Notes: generated by a model from the letters alone, not told the origin. A stretch of DNA of 64,000 bases from Geomobilibacter sp964432205 (GCA_964432205.1 CAYSMK010000001.1:1-64000); one strand, 5' to 3'. Shown: positions 27,259 through 36,012, counted from the first letter of the stretch. Made by a program: numbers and translations.

Positions 27259-27289
27259 GGGGCTTGCACAGCGTGCAAGCCCCTTTTTT
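27259..27289 (+). terminator. rho-independent terminator after tRNA-fMet
   Basis: GGGGCTTGCA pairs with TGCAAGCCCC around CAGCG, followed by TTTTTT. Confidence 0.95.
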
Positions 27290-27321
27290 ATTACCATCAG
27301 ATGTTTTCCCGTCTTTCCCTA

Positions 27322-27390
27322 TGTGACTAAGCCCTACAGTAGCACAACATGGGACGCAGCAGCGTCCCTTTTCCCTTTTGTGACTAAGCC
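27322..27390 (+). repeat. direct repeat TGTGACTAAGCC flanking a second terminator-like hairpin
   Basis: TGTGACTAAGCC occurs at 27322-27333 and 27379-27390. Between them GGGACGC pairs with GCGTCCC (27351-27357, 27362-27368) and is followed by TTTTCCCTTTT. The hairpin may be a back-up terminator of the tRNA unit. The direct repeats could be a small duplication. Confidence 0.6.
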
Positions 27391-27956
27391 TTTCCCGCGC
27401 CCCCTCTGAAAATCCGACAGTCCTAGGTAGAACGGATCCCGGGCAGGGCAAGGGAGCGCGGCCCGCCATCCCCACTCACCTTTACCCCGCCCCTGAGATG
27501 TTCCGTCAAGGGTGCATATTTCTTCATACGCCCACCAAAACCACACTAACCGCAATATATTCGATCAGTTGGAGAATCGCAGCAGCCTTTTGCACACCCG
27601 AATGAGTATATATTCACAATACATGCGATGTTCGGCGGGCCAACGCCTTTTACCCGTTCGTTGCCGTTATAGCCCCATCCTTCAACAAGTTACACTTGTT
27701 AATTAATAAATTTTTATAATGGCACAGTCACTGCTACAGCCATAACCAATAACAAAGAGAAGTTATGGGGGAAACGGACCCTAAAGGGTTCCCCATGGGA
27801 CATTGGTTTTAGCCATTAAGCAACATTCAATAGAGTCGAAGGAGTTTTCCACTACCGAATCGAGAATCACCAGCCGCTCAAATTTCGTCTTTGAGCTCGC
27901 CCATGCATGTCGGGCCTTCGCTGCCGTTACCCCATAACGAGAGATAGGAGGTCATT
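27391..27956. other. long leader region of the RCC1-repeat gene, with a hairpin
   Basis: About 570 bases with no convincing gene. One compact structure stands out: ATGGGG (27765-27770) pairs with CCCCAT (27791-27796), enclosing an inner ACCC/GGGT hairpin with a TAAA loop. No riboswitch class could be matched by eye. AGGAGG at 27946-27951 is the ribosome site of the next gene. Confidence 0.45.
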
Positions 27957-30917
27957 TTGCGACATACCATGAGTATCTTCAATTTAGTGCTACCACTGAT
28001 CGCCGTCCTGGCACCGCCAACCGGTCACGCCGCTGTCACACCGCAAATCGCTGCCGGCTATTACCACACCGTGGCACTGATAAACGACGGGACCGTCGTC
28101 ACCTGGGGACGGAACAATCACGGTCAGTTGGGTGATGGCACCACCAGTGACAGACCCACGCCTGCCATAGTGCCGGGGCTGACCGGGATGAGGGCCATCG
28201 CTGCCGGCAATTATCACACTATTGCGCTGAAAAACGACGGCACCGTCCTCACCTGGGGACAAAACGACCAGGGACAGCTCGGGGACGGTACCACCAGTGA
28301 CAGACTCCTCCCCATCACGGTGCCGGGGCTTGATGGGGTCAAGTCCATCGTTGCCGGCAGTCACCACACCGTGGCCCTGAAACTTGACGGCACCGTCGTC
28401 GCCTGGGGAGGTAACACCTACGGCCAGCTCGGGGACGGCACCACCAGTGACAGACTCCTCCCCATCACGGTGCCCGGGATCACTGGAGTAATCGCCATTG
28501 CTGCCGGCAGTTACCACACCGCGGCGCTGAAACATGACGGCTCCGTCGTCGCTTGGGGTCTAAACGGTTACGGCCAACTCGGAAACGGCACCACCGGCAA
28601 CAGGCTCACCCCGGCTGCGGTGCCGGGGCTGACCGGAGTGGCAACCATCGCTACCGGCGACTATCACACCGTGACGTTGAAAGACGACGGCACCGTCGTT
28701 GCCTGGGGTTATAACGGTTATGGCCAGCTGGGGGACGGCACCATCATCCAGAAAAATCTCCCCACTGCCGTACCCGGCTTATCCGGGGTAACGGCTATTG
28801 CTGCCGGCGGCTACCATACCGTGGCCTTGGCAAACAACGGTACCGTCGCCAGTTGGGGAATAAACAGCTATGGCCAGCTGGGAGATGGAACCACAGGCGA
28901 CAGACGTTCCCCCACCGCTGCGCCTGCGCTGACCGAGCTGACGGCCATCACTGCCGGCGGGTACCACACCGTGGCGCTGCAAAGCAACGGCACCATCGTC
29001 GCCTGGGGCTATAATGGTTATGGCCAACTGGGGGACGGCACCATCACCGACCGGCTCTCCCCCGTCGCACTGCCGGGGATGACGGAAGTAACGGCCGTCG
29101 CTACCGGCTATTACCACGGTGTGGCACTGAAAAACGATGGCACCGTCATTACCTGGGGTAGTAACAACGTTGGTCAACTGGGGGATGGCACCTATGCTGG
29201 CAGATTCCTACCCGCCACGGTGCCGGGGCTTAGCGAAGTAACAGCCATCGCAGCCGGCTCGCTCCACACTGTGGCGCTGAAAAGAGACGGCGCCGTCATT
29301 GCCTGGGGACAGAACAATCACGGCCAGTTGGGAGACGGCACCGTCACCGACAAAGTCTCCCCCACCATGGTGCCTGGGCTGAGCGGGGTTATCGCCATCG
29401 CTGCCGGCGATTATCACACCCTGGCACTGAAAAGCGACGGCACCGTCGTTGCCTGGGGACTCAACCGCTACGGCCAACTCGGAGATGGCACCACCGCCGA
29501 TAGGCACAGCCCCACCGCGGTGCCGGAGCTGACCGGGGTGACAGCCATTACTGCCGGCGATTATCACACCCTGGCGCTGAAAAACGACGGCGCCGTTGCC
29601 GCCTGGGGAAATAATGTGTACGGCCAACTGGGGGACGGCACCACTACGGACAGAGTCAGTCCCACGGCAGTGCCGGGACTGACCGGAGTGACTGCCATTG
29701 CCGTGGGCGCTCTCCATAGCATGGCGGTGAACACCGAGGGCATTGTCATGGCTTGGGGGCTCAACGGTTACGGCCAGTTGGGTGACGGCACCACCAGCGG
29801 CAAGCTTTCTCCCACTGCAGTACCGGTACTGACCGGGGTGACGGCCATCGCTGCCGGCGGTTACCACTCCGTAGCGCGGAATAATGACGGCACCGTGGTC
29901 GCCTGGGGGTATAATCTGCATGGTCAACTGGGGGAGGGCACCACCATCAACAGACTCTCCCCCACTGCGGTGGCGGGGTTGACCGGGGTGACGATCGTTG
30001 CTGCCGGCGCGTTCCACTCCGTAGCACTGAAAAACGACGGCACCCTGGCAGCCTGGGGACATAATCTGTACGGACAGTTGGGGAGCCCTGACGGCTCGAT
30101 GTTTCCCCATGGGGCCATCAGCCTGGACGTGCTGCCGCCGTTGGTGACTCCTGACCAGGGAACCGGCACCTACTACGGCAGCGTAACCGTAACGCTTACC
30201 TGCAGCGACCATTTCGCCGGCTGCAACGGCATCTATTACACCGAGGACGGCAGCACGCCGACCACCGCCGCCAATCCCTACACCGGACCGTTGACCGTAT
30301 CGTCCAGCACAACCCTCATGTTCATGGCCCGGGATCGGGCCGGCAACCAGAGCGCGGTGCAGAGCGCCGTGTACACTGTCATTCCCTCGACTCACCTGCT
30401 TGCCGTCACCGTCAGCGGGAGCGGAACGATCAGTGCTCCAGCATCACCGCCTACACCCGATCTGAACTGTTCCGGCGCATGCAGCCAGAGCTATAATGCC
30501 GGCACGGTGGTAACGCTCAATGCCCAGCCAGACAGTTCGCAGATGTTCGGTGGCTGGTACGGCGCCTGCAGTGGCAACAACCTGAGCTGTAGCGTGACTA
30601 TGGATACGGTGAAGGCGGTAACTGCCACCTTTGTCGATAGCGGCACCTGCCTCGCCAAGCTCGGCACGGTCTGCTATGGCACGCTGGGGGCAGCATACCT
30701 GGCAGTGCCGGTCAACAGCTCGGCTGATATCCTCGTCCAGGCAGGCGTTTATGCGGAGGATCTGCTCCTTGACCGCAATGTGACCGTTACCCTGCAGGGA
30801 GGCTATGACAACGGCTTTACCAGCATCACTGGCAGCACCACACTGCAGATGTCGGAGATGACCATGCTGAACGGTTCGCTGACGGTCGGCAGCAACGTTG
30901 AGCTACTGGCTCAATGA
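27957..30917 (+). CDS. large secreted RCC1-repeat protein
   Basis: A 986-residue exported protein with a signal peptide (about 1-25). Fourteen RCC1-type repeats of about 50 residues follow (about 25-715), each containing a WGxNxxGQLGDGT core; fourteen could form two seven-blade propellers. Then come a chitobiase-C/FN3-like domain (YYTEDGSTPTTAANPYTGPL, about 740-805), a Cys-containing InlB-B-like bacterial repeat (about 812-890) and a short C-terminal domain. The TTG at 27957 is five bases from AGGAGG and is the likely start; ATG 27969 is 17 bases away. The repeats are highly alike at DNA level (150-bp period), so copy number may vary. Function unknown; surface binding is plausible. Confidence 0.88.
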   Translation: MRHTMSIFNLVLPLIAVLAPPTGHAAVTPQIAAGYYHTVALINDGTVVTWGRNNHGQLGDGTTSDRPTPAIVPGLTGMRAIAAGNYHTIALKNDGTVLTWGQNDQGQLGDGTTSDRLLPITVPGLDGVKSIVAGSHHTVALKLDGTVVAWGGNTYGQLGDGTTSDRLLPITVPGITGVIAIAAGSYHTAALKHDGSVVAWGLNGYGQLGNGTTGNRLTPAAVPGLTGVATIATGDYHTVTLKDDGTVVAWGYNGYGQLGDGTIIQKNLPTAVPGLSGVTAIAAGGYHTVALANNGTVASWGINSYGQLGDGTTGDRRSPTAAPALTELTAITAGGYHTVALQSNGTIVAWGYNGYGQLGDGTITDRLSPVALPGMTEVTAVATGYYHGVALKNDGTVITWGSNNVGQLGDGTYAGRFLPATVPGLSEVTAIAAGSLHTVALKRDGAVIAWGQNNHGQLGDGTVTDKVSPTMVPGLSGVIAIAAGDYHTLALKSDGTVVAWGLNRYGQLGDGTTADRHSPTAVPELTGVTAITAGDYHTLALKNDGAVAAWGNNVYGQLGDGTTTDRVSPTAVPGLTGVTAIAVGALHSMAVNTEGIVMAWGLNGYGQLGDGTTSGKLSPTAVPVLTGVTAIAAGGYHSVARNNDGTVVAWGYNLHGQLGEGTTINRLSPTAVAGLTGVTIVAAGAFHSVALKNDGTLAAWGHNLYGQLGSPDGSMFPHGAISLDVLPPLVTPDQGTGTYYGSVTVTLTCSDHFAGCNGIYYTEDGSTPTTAANPYTGPLTVSSSTTLMFMARDRAGNQSAVQSAVYTVIPSTHLLAVTVSGSGTISAPASPPTPDLNCSGACSQSYNAGTVVTLNAQPDSSQMFGGWYGACSGNNLSCSVTMDTVKAVTATFVDSGTCLAKLGTVCYGTLGAAYLAVPVNSSADILVQAGVYAEDLLLDRNVTVTLQGGYDNGFTSITGSTTLQMSEMTMLNGSLTVGSNVELLAQ

Positions 30918-30941
30918 TCACCTCAACCATTTCCGATCAGG

Positions 30942-31622
30942 CTACCCCCACAGCTCTCGGGGCAGCCGAGCCCCGGACAGGAGCAGTTCGCGACACTCAG
31001 GACACTCCAGAAATGCCAGTACGCCAGCCCCCAGCTCGATGCTGCGGTCGTCCAGACCATGGTGCCGCAGGGCCTTTGCCAGCGCCATGAAGGCAGCGTC
31101 GAATGCGGCCCGGCGCAACAGGTCGGCAGGGACCAGCCGCTCCTGATCGCTGATGATCGGGTCGAATGCCTCCCGGCAGCCGATGCGGTCGAGAGAGGCC
31201 ACACCACGGCACGCCAGGGGACGGACCTGATGAATGGAACAGTTGCCGACATCATCCAGCAGTGGGCAGACAACCTTCCGGGCAATCCGCTCCTCATCGT
31301 CCATCCAGCGACCCCAGTTCCGGTGGGCCGCAAGGCGCTTCCACAGGGTGGCGAGCGCTGCAGGCTGGAGCCGTTCCCGCAGCCAGTCCGCAATGACCAT
31401 CGCTTCCGGGATCAGAACCGCCACGTTGAGTACGCAGCAGTGGGGACAACCGGCAGCGCAGGCCATCGGCCTATCGCCGCAGATGGCATCCGCTGCGGCT
31501 GCACACCCGGCCACGGCACCGGCCAGTGAGGTAGCGCTGCGGGTGGCCGCCAGCGATGCAACCAGCCTTTCTGTCAGGTCGGAACCGAACGTGTCACTAT
31601 TCCACCAGGTTAGATCAGCCAT
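30942..31622 (-). CDS. YkgJ-family cysteine-cluster protein
   Basis: A 226-residue protein with a conserved Cys pattern: CAAGCPHCC, then CPLLDDVGNCSIHQVRPLACRG. This is the YkgJ family, thought to bind zinc or an iron-sulphur cluster; the biochemical role is not known. AGGAAGG five to six bases before ATG 31622 sets the start. It converges with the RCC1 gene, with 24 bases between the stops. Confidence 0.82.
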   Translation of the reverse strand: MADLTWWNSDTFGSDLTERLVASLAATRSATSLAGAVAGCAAAADAICGDRPMACAAGCPHCCVLNVAVLIPEAMVIADWLRERLQPAALATLWKRLAAHRNWGRWMDDEERIARKVVCPLLDDVGNCSIHQVRPLACRGVASLDRIGCREAFDPIISDQERLVPADLLRRAAFDAAFMALAKALRHHGLDDRSIELGAGVLAFLECPECRELLLSGARLPRELWG

Positions 31623-31843
31623 ACCCCTTCCTGGCCACAATGGGTCCACTGGGCGTGGTCTTCCGGACGCAGCAGAGGCGACTTGCGCCCGGCGTTCTTT
31701 TGCCAGTCTGACCTGCCTCCTCCGATATGGTTTTCATTTTAGCCGGTTTATGGAATGGGGCAACTACGGGAGGGAGAGTTTGAAGGTAAGGGGGTGGTGC
31801 AACAAAATGGCTCAGGATCTGAGTGTTAGGCCGATTGGTAGCA

Positions 31844-31904
31844 CGGCTGCGCTTCGATGACCGGATCGGTCAGCTCCTGCGGCAACAGAGATGAAGCGCA
31901 GCCG
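31844..31904. repeat. 12-bp inverted repeat with inner hairpin
   Basis: CGGCTGCGCTTC (31844-31855) and GAAGCGCAGCCG (31893-31904) flank a loop that contains a second small stem (GACCG/CGGTC). It lies 25 bases beyond the 3' end of the small gene at 31930 and could be its terminator or a foldback repeat. Confidence 0.6.
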
Positions 31905-31929
31905 TTGCGAATGCCGGTTACTGCGCGGT

Positions 31930-32136
31930 TCAGCAATTGGAAATGACATTCCCGCGGCGTTCCGGGCCCCGATATCTCCTTCCACCGGTACCACGGGTTG
32001 GATCGACACCGATCTTAACCCAGTCATCATACTGACGTTGAAAACTAACGACCCTGTTCGACTGGATCAGCTCCTGCAGCTCGTCTTCTCTTACGATCCC
32101 GCGGCGTTGGTCAGAATAGATCACTGAAATCTTCAT
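31930..32136 (-). CDS. small conserved protein, paralogue of the 32270-32560 gene
   Basis: A 68-residue protein with the pattern MKISVIYSDQRRGIV, a helix (EDELQELIQS), then VVSFQRQYDDWVKIGVDPTR and an Arg-rich GxxRRYRGPERRG tail. The second small gene 130 bases upstream shares this plan (VVYINGKTGLV, SFRR, WVRLAFDPIRGMGG, LERR). Small Geobacter-group proteins of this type exist, but no function is known. AGGA before the ATG supports it. Confidence 0.65.
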   Translation of the reverse strand: MKISVIYSDQRRGIVREDELQELIQSNRVVSFQRQYDDWVKIGVDPTRGTGGRRYRGPERRGNVISNC

Positions 32137-32269
32137 GTTGTCCTCCCCGTACGTATTGAAGGAAGTAAATTGTTAACACATGCTAACACAATAGTCATCG
32201 ATTACAAGGGAGGCTAACAGAGATTTTTCTACAAAAATCCGCTGCTGGAGCTGCCAGGATCCAGCGGCA

Positions 32270-32560
32270 TTATTCCATGAGGACTCTTGCCAACAGGGCG
32301 CGATGGCATTTTTCATATCCTGGAGAAACATAGCCACTCGCTGCAAACCGCCACTTGACGAACTGCCTGATCAGCCATCTGTTTCTACGTTCAAGTCCGT
32401 CGTACTGCCCGCCCATTCCGCGGATCGGGTCGAATGCCAATCTCACCCACCCACTCGCCCGGCGGAATGACACAATCTTTTTCCCCCGAATCAGGGCGTC
32501 GAGTTCAGCAACATTGACGAGACCGGTTTTGCCATTGATGTAAACGACGGGAATATTCAT
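32270..32560 (-). CDS. small conserved protein, second paralogue
   Basis: 96 residues. The first 60 follow the same plan as the 68-residue neighbour, and a basic 35-residue tail is added (RQFVKWRFAASG). Its ATG overlaps the stop of the small membrane protein gene upstream as ATGA, so the two are co-translated. Function unknown. Confidence 0.62.
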   Translation of the reverse strand: MNIPVVYINGKTGLVNVAELDALIRGKKIVSFRRASGWVRLAFDPIRGMGGQYDGLERRNRWLIRQFVKWRFAASGYVSPGYEKCHRALLARVLME

Positions 32561-32721
32561 GGCAGTCCTCCCAGGTTTCCCTGCTCCCGATCCTTGTCGA
32601 TCGACACAGCAACTGTTTGCCTGCTGAACATGGTCAACACAACAACAAGGAACCAGATAAAGGCCAACGCCACTAAAAATGCGCCCATAACGTACCCCTT
32701 AGCCATCGGATTAAGCATCAT
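32557..32721 (-). CDS. small single-helix membrane protein
   Basis: About 54 residues from the first Met pair, with one strong transmembrane helix (YVMGAFLVALAFIWFLVVVL) and a short charged C-terminal tail. The start is uncertain because no clear ribosome site is present; Met at 32718 or 32706 could also serve. Its stop overlaps the next start as ATGA, the best evidence that it is real. Function unknown. Confidence 0.5.
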   Translation of the reverse strand: MMLNPMAKGYVMGAFLVALAFIWFLVVVLTMFSRQTVAVSIDKDREQGNLGGLP

Positions 32722-32933
32722 TGCCTTGCAGGTAGCGCGTTTCGTGCCAACCGTAACTATCTTAAATTTATAAAAGTCGCTACTCAACAGCCTGGGGATT
32801 TGTGCGATTTCAGAACAGAGGCAGGGCAAAAATGGAGAGGTGCAGCCGGTAACTGCTGTCGGAAAATAGCCGCGGGGGTATGACCGTTCGGTAGACTGGC
32901 GAGTGCGTGGGCAGGCTGTCCTGCACTAAAAAG

Positions 32934-32999
32934 GAGATGAACATGCTGAACGGAGCGCTGGCGATCGTCAGCGACATGGAGGTGGATCTGGCGTACTAA
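32934..32999 (+). pseudogene. decayed duplicate of the RCC1 protein's C-terminal end
   Basis: The stretch AGATGAACATGCTGAACGG and what follows copy the last codons of the RCC1 gene (MTMLNGSLTVGSNVE there, MNMLNGALAIVSDME here), and both stop after about 19 codons. No start region or upstream domain is present. It is best read as a remnant of a second C-terminal module. Confidence 0.5.
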
Positions 33000-33006
33000 T
33001 CGGCCA

Positions 33007-33663
33007 TCAACTCCCGCCACTCAGCAGTTCGTCGCTGGTGATGACGCCGATCCCCCTGCGCCGGTAGCGCTCCAGCACCTCGGGCATCTTTTTTCGCGAC
33101 ATGACCGCGTCCCGGACCACCGTCACCCGGTAGCCGCGCTGCAGTGCGCCGAGGGCGGTGTAATACACGCAGTAGGCCGCATCCACCCCGACCAGGAACA
33201 GTTCGTTCACCTGCCGGTCGATCAAAAGCTGTTCAAAATTCCGGTTCGAGAAGGCATCGGTCCGGTTCTTTTCGAAATCGTTCCCGTTGATGACCTTGAT
33301 CCTGCGATCGATGATCACCCTCCCCTGCCGTCTGCCGCCATGCAACCGGACGAACAGGTTGTTGCCGAAGACCTGCCGGATGTAGGCCACCTCCATGCCT
33401 GTCCCGGCGGCCCGGTCGATGAGCCGGTTCACCGTGGCGAGCATCCCGTGGGGCGGCGGGGCGGTGACCGGCTGCCTGACGGCCGTCCCCGCGTACCCCT
33501 CCTGGAGATCGAGGATGACCAGTGCCTGGCGCGGGTGCGGGTAGTCGGCGATCCTTTTCCCCCTCGTTGACATGAACATGCTGCGGTACATCATCAGCGC
33601 CCCCACCAGGAGAAGCGCCGCGATCACGGCAGCCGGCACGAGGACAATGGACAGTACGGACAT
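33007..33663 (-). CDS. membrane-anchored cysteine hydrolase (isochorismatase family)
   Basis: A 218-residue protein with an N-terminal transmembrane helix (about 5-27) and an isochorismatase-fold domain. The catalytic triad is visible: Asp in ALVILDLQ, Lys in FEKNRTDAF and Cys in VGVDAAYCVYYTA. Such enzymes hydrolyse amides or vinyl ethers (nicotinamide, isochorismate, biuret and others); the substrate cannot be read here. Membrane anchoring is unusual for the family. Confidence 0.82.
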   Translation of the reverse strand: MSVLSIVLVPAAVIAALLLVGALMMYRSMFMSTRGKRIADYPHPRQALVILDLQEGYAGTAVRQPVTAPPPHGMLATVNRLIDRAAGTGMEVAYIRQVFGNNLFVRLHGGRRQGRVIIDRRIKVINGNDFEKNRTDAFSNRNFEQLLIDRQVNELFLVGVDAAYCVYYTALGALQRGYRVTVVRDAVMSRKKMPEVLERYRRRGIGVITSDELLSGGS

Positions 33664-33713
33664 CAGATCGGTCTCCTCATTCTCCAGGACCGGGGGTTCA
33701 GGCCATTAAGCGG

Positions 33714-34169
33714 CTACTGGCCCGTATTCCCGAGTCGTTCATTCTCTGCCCTGAGCCGGTTGATCTCTGCCTTGAGGCGCGCATTTTCGTCCTTCAGTTG
33801 CTCGCAACTGCTTTCTTGTTGTGGTACTTCGGGTTCGGACTTCTTTACCGCAGTTGGGCTGACGCTGTCAGCCTTGCCACTGCCGGCTTTTTTCATTGGC
33901 ATAACAGGTGGAGTGCTGAAATCAACGCCTTCGGCGATGCCGATTTTTTTGCATTTGCCGGTAGACGTGTACTCCTTCAGCGTTTTCTGTGTTGCGAAGC
34001 ATCCGCTCGGATTCACGAGATAACTGAAACCGCTGCAGGCATCGGCCTCCCGTGCCTTCAAGCTCTTCTCTTCCTTGATGCACCTGTCATACTCACTGCC
34101 GGCCAGAACATTTCCCGATAGCAACAGAAACAGGGCGGATACGGTCAGAACGATTCTCACAGAATGCAA
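33714..34169 (-). CDS. secreted protein with C-terminal coiled coil, unknown function
   Basis: 151 residues: a signal peptide (about 1-23), a Cys-containing central part (four Cys between about 30 and 75, possibly disulfide-bonded), a Lys/Ser/Pro linker and a C-terminal heptad-rich coil (LKDENARLKAEINRLRAENE). The coil suggests self-association. I do not recognise the family. Confidence 0.6.
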   Translation of the reverse strand: MHSVRIVLTVSALFLLLSGNVLAGSEYDRCIKEEKSLKAREADACSGFSYLVNPSGCFATQKTLKEYTSTGKCKKIGIAEGVDFSTPPVMPMKKAGSGKADSVSPTAVKKSEPEVPQQESSCEQLKDENARLKAEINRLRAENERLGNTGQ

Positions 34170-34248
34170 TCCCCTTTGCTTTAATCACTCGTTACCGGTA
34201 GTGCGTGCCGATGGTTCGGTAGTTGAAGCCTGCCTACCTCGGCCGCCG

Positions 34249-34482
34249 TTAAACCTGCTGCAGATCAGCCTCTATAGTATCGGGGCCGAGATCCTGGCCG
34301 TCCGGCCAACCGATTCCAGTAAAAAAGAGGCGCACCTGCCTGAAATAGGCATCATCCTCAAGTCTCTTGAAGAAATCGCTCCGAATATACGGCGCAACAT
34401 CGAATATGCCGGTTATCCCATCCGAAAAAACGACGGTAACTTTTTTACCCTCAAGAGGTGTAACGCTAATTATCTTTTTCAT
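34249..34482 (-). CDS. DUF2442 protein
   Basis: About 77 residues matching the DUF2442 pattern: VTVVFSDGITGIFDVAPYI and a C-terminal GIGWPDGQDLGPDTI. The family is often paired with DUF4160 genes, as here, in toxin-antitoxin-like two-gene units, although no activity is proven. GGAG six bases before ATG 34482 sets the start; a GTG two codons earlier overlaps the upstream stop. Confidence 0.78.
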   Translation of the reverse strand: MKKIISVTPLEGKKVTVVFSDGITGIFDVAPYIRSDFFKRLEDDAYFRQVRLFFTGIGWPDGQDLGPDTIEADLQQV

Positions 34483-34484
34483 AA

Positions 34485-34754
34485 TCACTCCAATGGTTTA
34501 ATCGGTAATGGATTTTGTCCGCTAACAGCAAGGCGCCAGTCGGTCATAAGGTCATCTTTGTGTATTTCAATCCATGCCTCAACCAGCTTCCGTTTGTTTC
34601 GGGGTAGTGTTCCCTCTATGATTTCACCCTCTTCTATTGAAAATATTGCATCATCATCTCCAAACGATGCGTGAACATGAGGCAGCTTGTGCTTCTTGTT
34701 GTCGTAGAAAAACATGTAGATAACGATTCCATAAAACATTGATATTGTAGGCAT
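34485..34754 (-). CDS. DUF4160 protein
   Basis: About 89 residues with the DUF4160 hallmark KLPHVHASFGDDDAIFSIEE and a helical end (LVEAWIEIHKDDLMTDW). It is the upstream partner of the DUF2442 gene. Its ribosome site and start (GGAGTGATTATG) are letter-for-letter the same as those of the DUF2442 gene. Confidence 0.8.
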   Translation of the reverse strand: MPTISMFYGIVIYMFFYDNKKHKLPHVHASFGDDDAIFSIEEGEIIEGTLPRNKRKLVEAWIEIHKDDLMTDWRLAVSGQNPLPIKPLE

Positions 34755-34836
34755 AATCACTCCTTCTCAATTTTGTCTGGTAATGGGTAATATTTTCGCG
34801 TTCCAATCTCTTTTTTGACCCAAGTCGAGGGTGCTC

Positions 34837-35238
34837 TCAGGTCTTGCGGCCTTGTTGGGCTTTCAAGAGCGTGTTGATTTTATCTTCAGCAGCTTTCGAT
34901 TTATCACTCCTACTTGGAGTTGGCCAATCAAGTAGAAGTACAATCCATAAATTCTTCTCAGATTTCTTGAGTTCCATGCTGAATCGTCCGTGCCCAGTTG
35001 CTTCATACCAATACCAGCTAGCAGCATCATCTTGTTTCAAATCCAAATCCTTGGCAACCAGGCGAACTAATTCTGGAATATTTTCATCACCTCTAATTAA
35101 AATTGTTTTGTTGCTCATACTCCATGATGGCTTAGGGTCTCCTGGCTTCAATAGGTACAAAGCTCTGATGTATCCATCGCACCCTGAACAAAACAGGGTC
35201 AAGAGTAGGAGTAGTAGAAGATAAAAAATCCGTTTCAT
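34837..35238 (-). CDS. small lipoprotein of unknown function
   Basis: 133 residues with a leucine-rich signal peptide and lipobox CSGC (Cys at about residue 20). The mature part contains ILIRGDENIPELVRLVAKDL and a WYWYEATGHGRFSMEL stretch. I do not recognise a family. Base composition is lower in GC than the chromosome average, so transfer is possible. Confidence 0.6.
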   Translation of the reverse strand: MKRIFYLLLLLLLTLFCSGCDGYIRALYLLKPGDPKPSWSMSNKTILIRGDENIPELVRLVAKDLDLKQDDAASWYWYEATGHGRFSMELKKSEKNLWIVLLLDWPTPSRSDKSKAAEDKINTLLKAQQGRKT

Positions 35239-35270
35239 TTGCTTTCCTTATTTGCATAACACCAGGCATA

Positions 35271-35347
35271 CGTTGGGGTCAGGGTCAGACTTGCCCTGAC
35301 CTGCCCTCTGACCTGCCCTCCTGACCCTGACCCTGACCTGCCCTGAT
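35271..35347. repeat. short tandem repeats of GACCTGCCCT / GACCCT
   Basis: The unit CTGACCTGCCCT and shorter CTGACC units recur six to seven times in 75 bases, with an inverted GGGTCAGGGTCAG at the left end. It fills the gap between the lipoprotein and VOC genes. Slippage-prone sequence; no function is apparent. Confidence 0.7.
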
Positions 35348-35450
35348 TGTAACCTTTTGCTTTCTCACGTTTTTACATTTGTCTTAAAGTACTTCCCTGT
35401 TTTTTCTCTTCTCATAAAGCAATACAGCAGGTACGTCCCCCTAGGTTTTC

Positions 35451-35936
35451 TCAACCGCGGCGCGCAGCCTCGATTGCGGCGATGTCGATCTTTTTCATCT
35501 GCATCATCGCATCGAACGCACGCTTGGCGGCAGCGGTATCGGGATCGGTTATCGCTTTCGTCAGAGCCAGCGGAGTAATCTGCCAGGACAGGCCCCATTT
35601 GTCCTTGCACCAGCCGCACGCACTCTCTTCGCCGCCGTTGCCGACGATTGCATTCCAGTAACGATCGGTTTCGGCCTGGTCAGCGGTTGCGACCTGAAAC
35701 GAGAATGCCCAGTTGTGCTTGACCTCGGGTCCGCCATTGAGCCCGAGGCAGGGTATTCCCATCACGGTAAACTCGACCGTCAACACATCCCCTTTCTTCC
35801 CGGACGGATAGTCCCCCGGTGCGAGGTGCACCGCGTCGACGGATGAATCGGGAAAGGTCTTGGCGTAAAAGCGCGCCGCGTCCTCGGCGTCGCCATCGTA
35901 CCAAAGGCAAATCGTGTTCTTTGCTGGCTTGGTCAT
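35451..35936 (-). CDS. VOC-superfamily protein (PhnB-like)
   Basis: 161 residues of the glyoxalase/VOC fold in its PhnB-like form (3-demethylubiquinone methyltransferase-like). It has ICLWYDGDAEDAARFYAKTF, FTVMGIPCLGLNGGP, and CGWCKDKWGLSWQITP. These proteins are mostly uncharacterised. AAGGAGAAATGAC precedes the ATG. It lies just downstream of an attC-like site on the same strand, so it may sit in an old cassette array. Confidence 0.85.
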   Translation of the reverse strand: MTKPAKNTICLWYDGDAEDAARFYAKTFPDSSVDAVHLAPGDYPSGKKGDVLTVEFTVMGIPCLGLNGGPEVKHNWAFSFQVATADQAETDRYWNAIVGNGGEESACGWCKDKWGLSWQITPLALTKAITDPDTAAAKRAFDAMMQMKKIDIAAIEAARRG

Positions 35937-36012
35937 GTCATTTCTCCTTTGTGATTAGACACCCGACGCCGGTGTAAACGATGCGCTCTCAGTCGAAGGG
36001 CATTGGCTCGGC

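Noticed and set aside
27740..27956. Possible cyclic di-GMP riboswitch before the RCC1 gene
   Set aside because: A hairpin is present, but the conserved GEMM core and tetraloop-receptor sequences could not be found by eye.
28050..30100. Regular 150-bp repeats that might suggest a CRISPR or other non-coding array
   Set aside because: The period is in frame and each unit encodes an RCC1 blade in one long signal-peptide-bearing protein.
35271..35347. Short repeats as a CRISPR remnant
   Set aside because: Units of 6-12 bases directly adjoin one another without spacers; this is a simple tandem repeat.
34249..35450. Further attC-like sites after the DUF2442, lipoprotein and VOC genes
   Set aside because: GTT/AAC boxes occur by chance, but spacing, arm pairing or the second box fail in each case.
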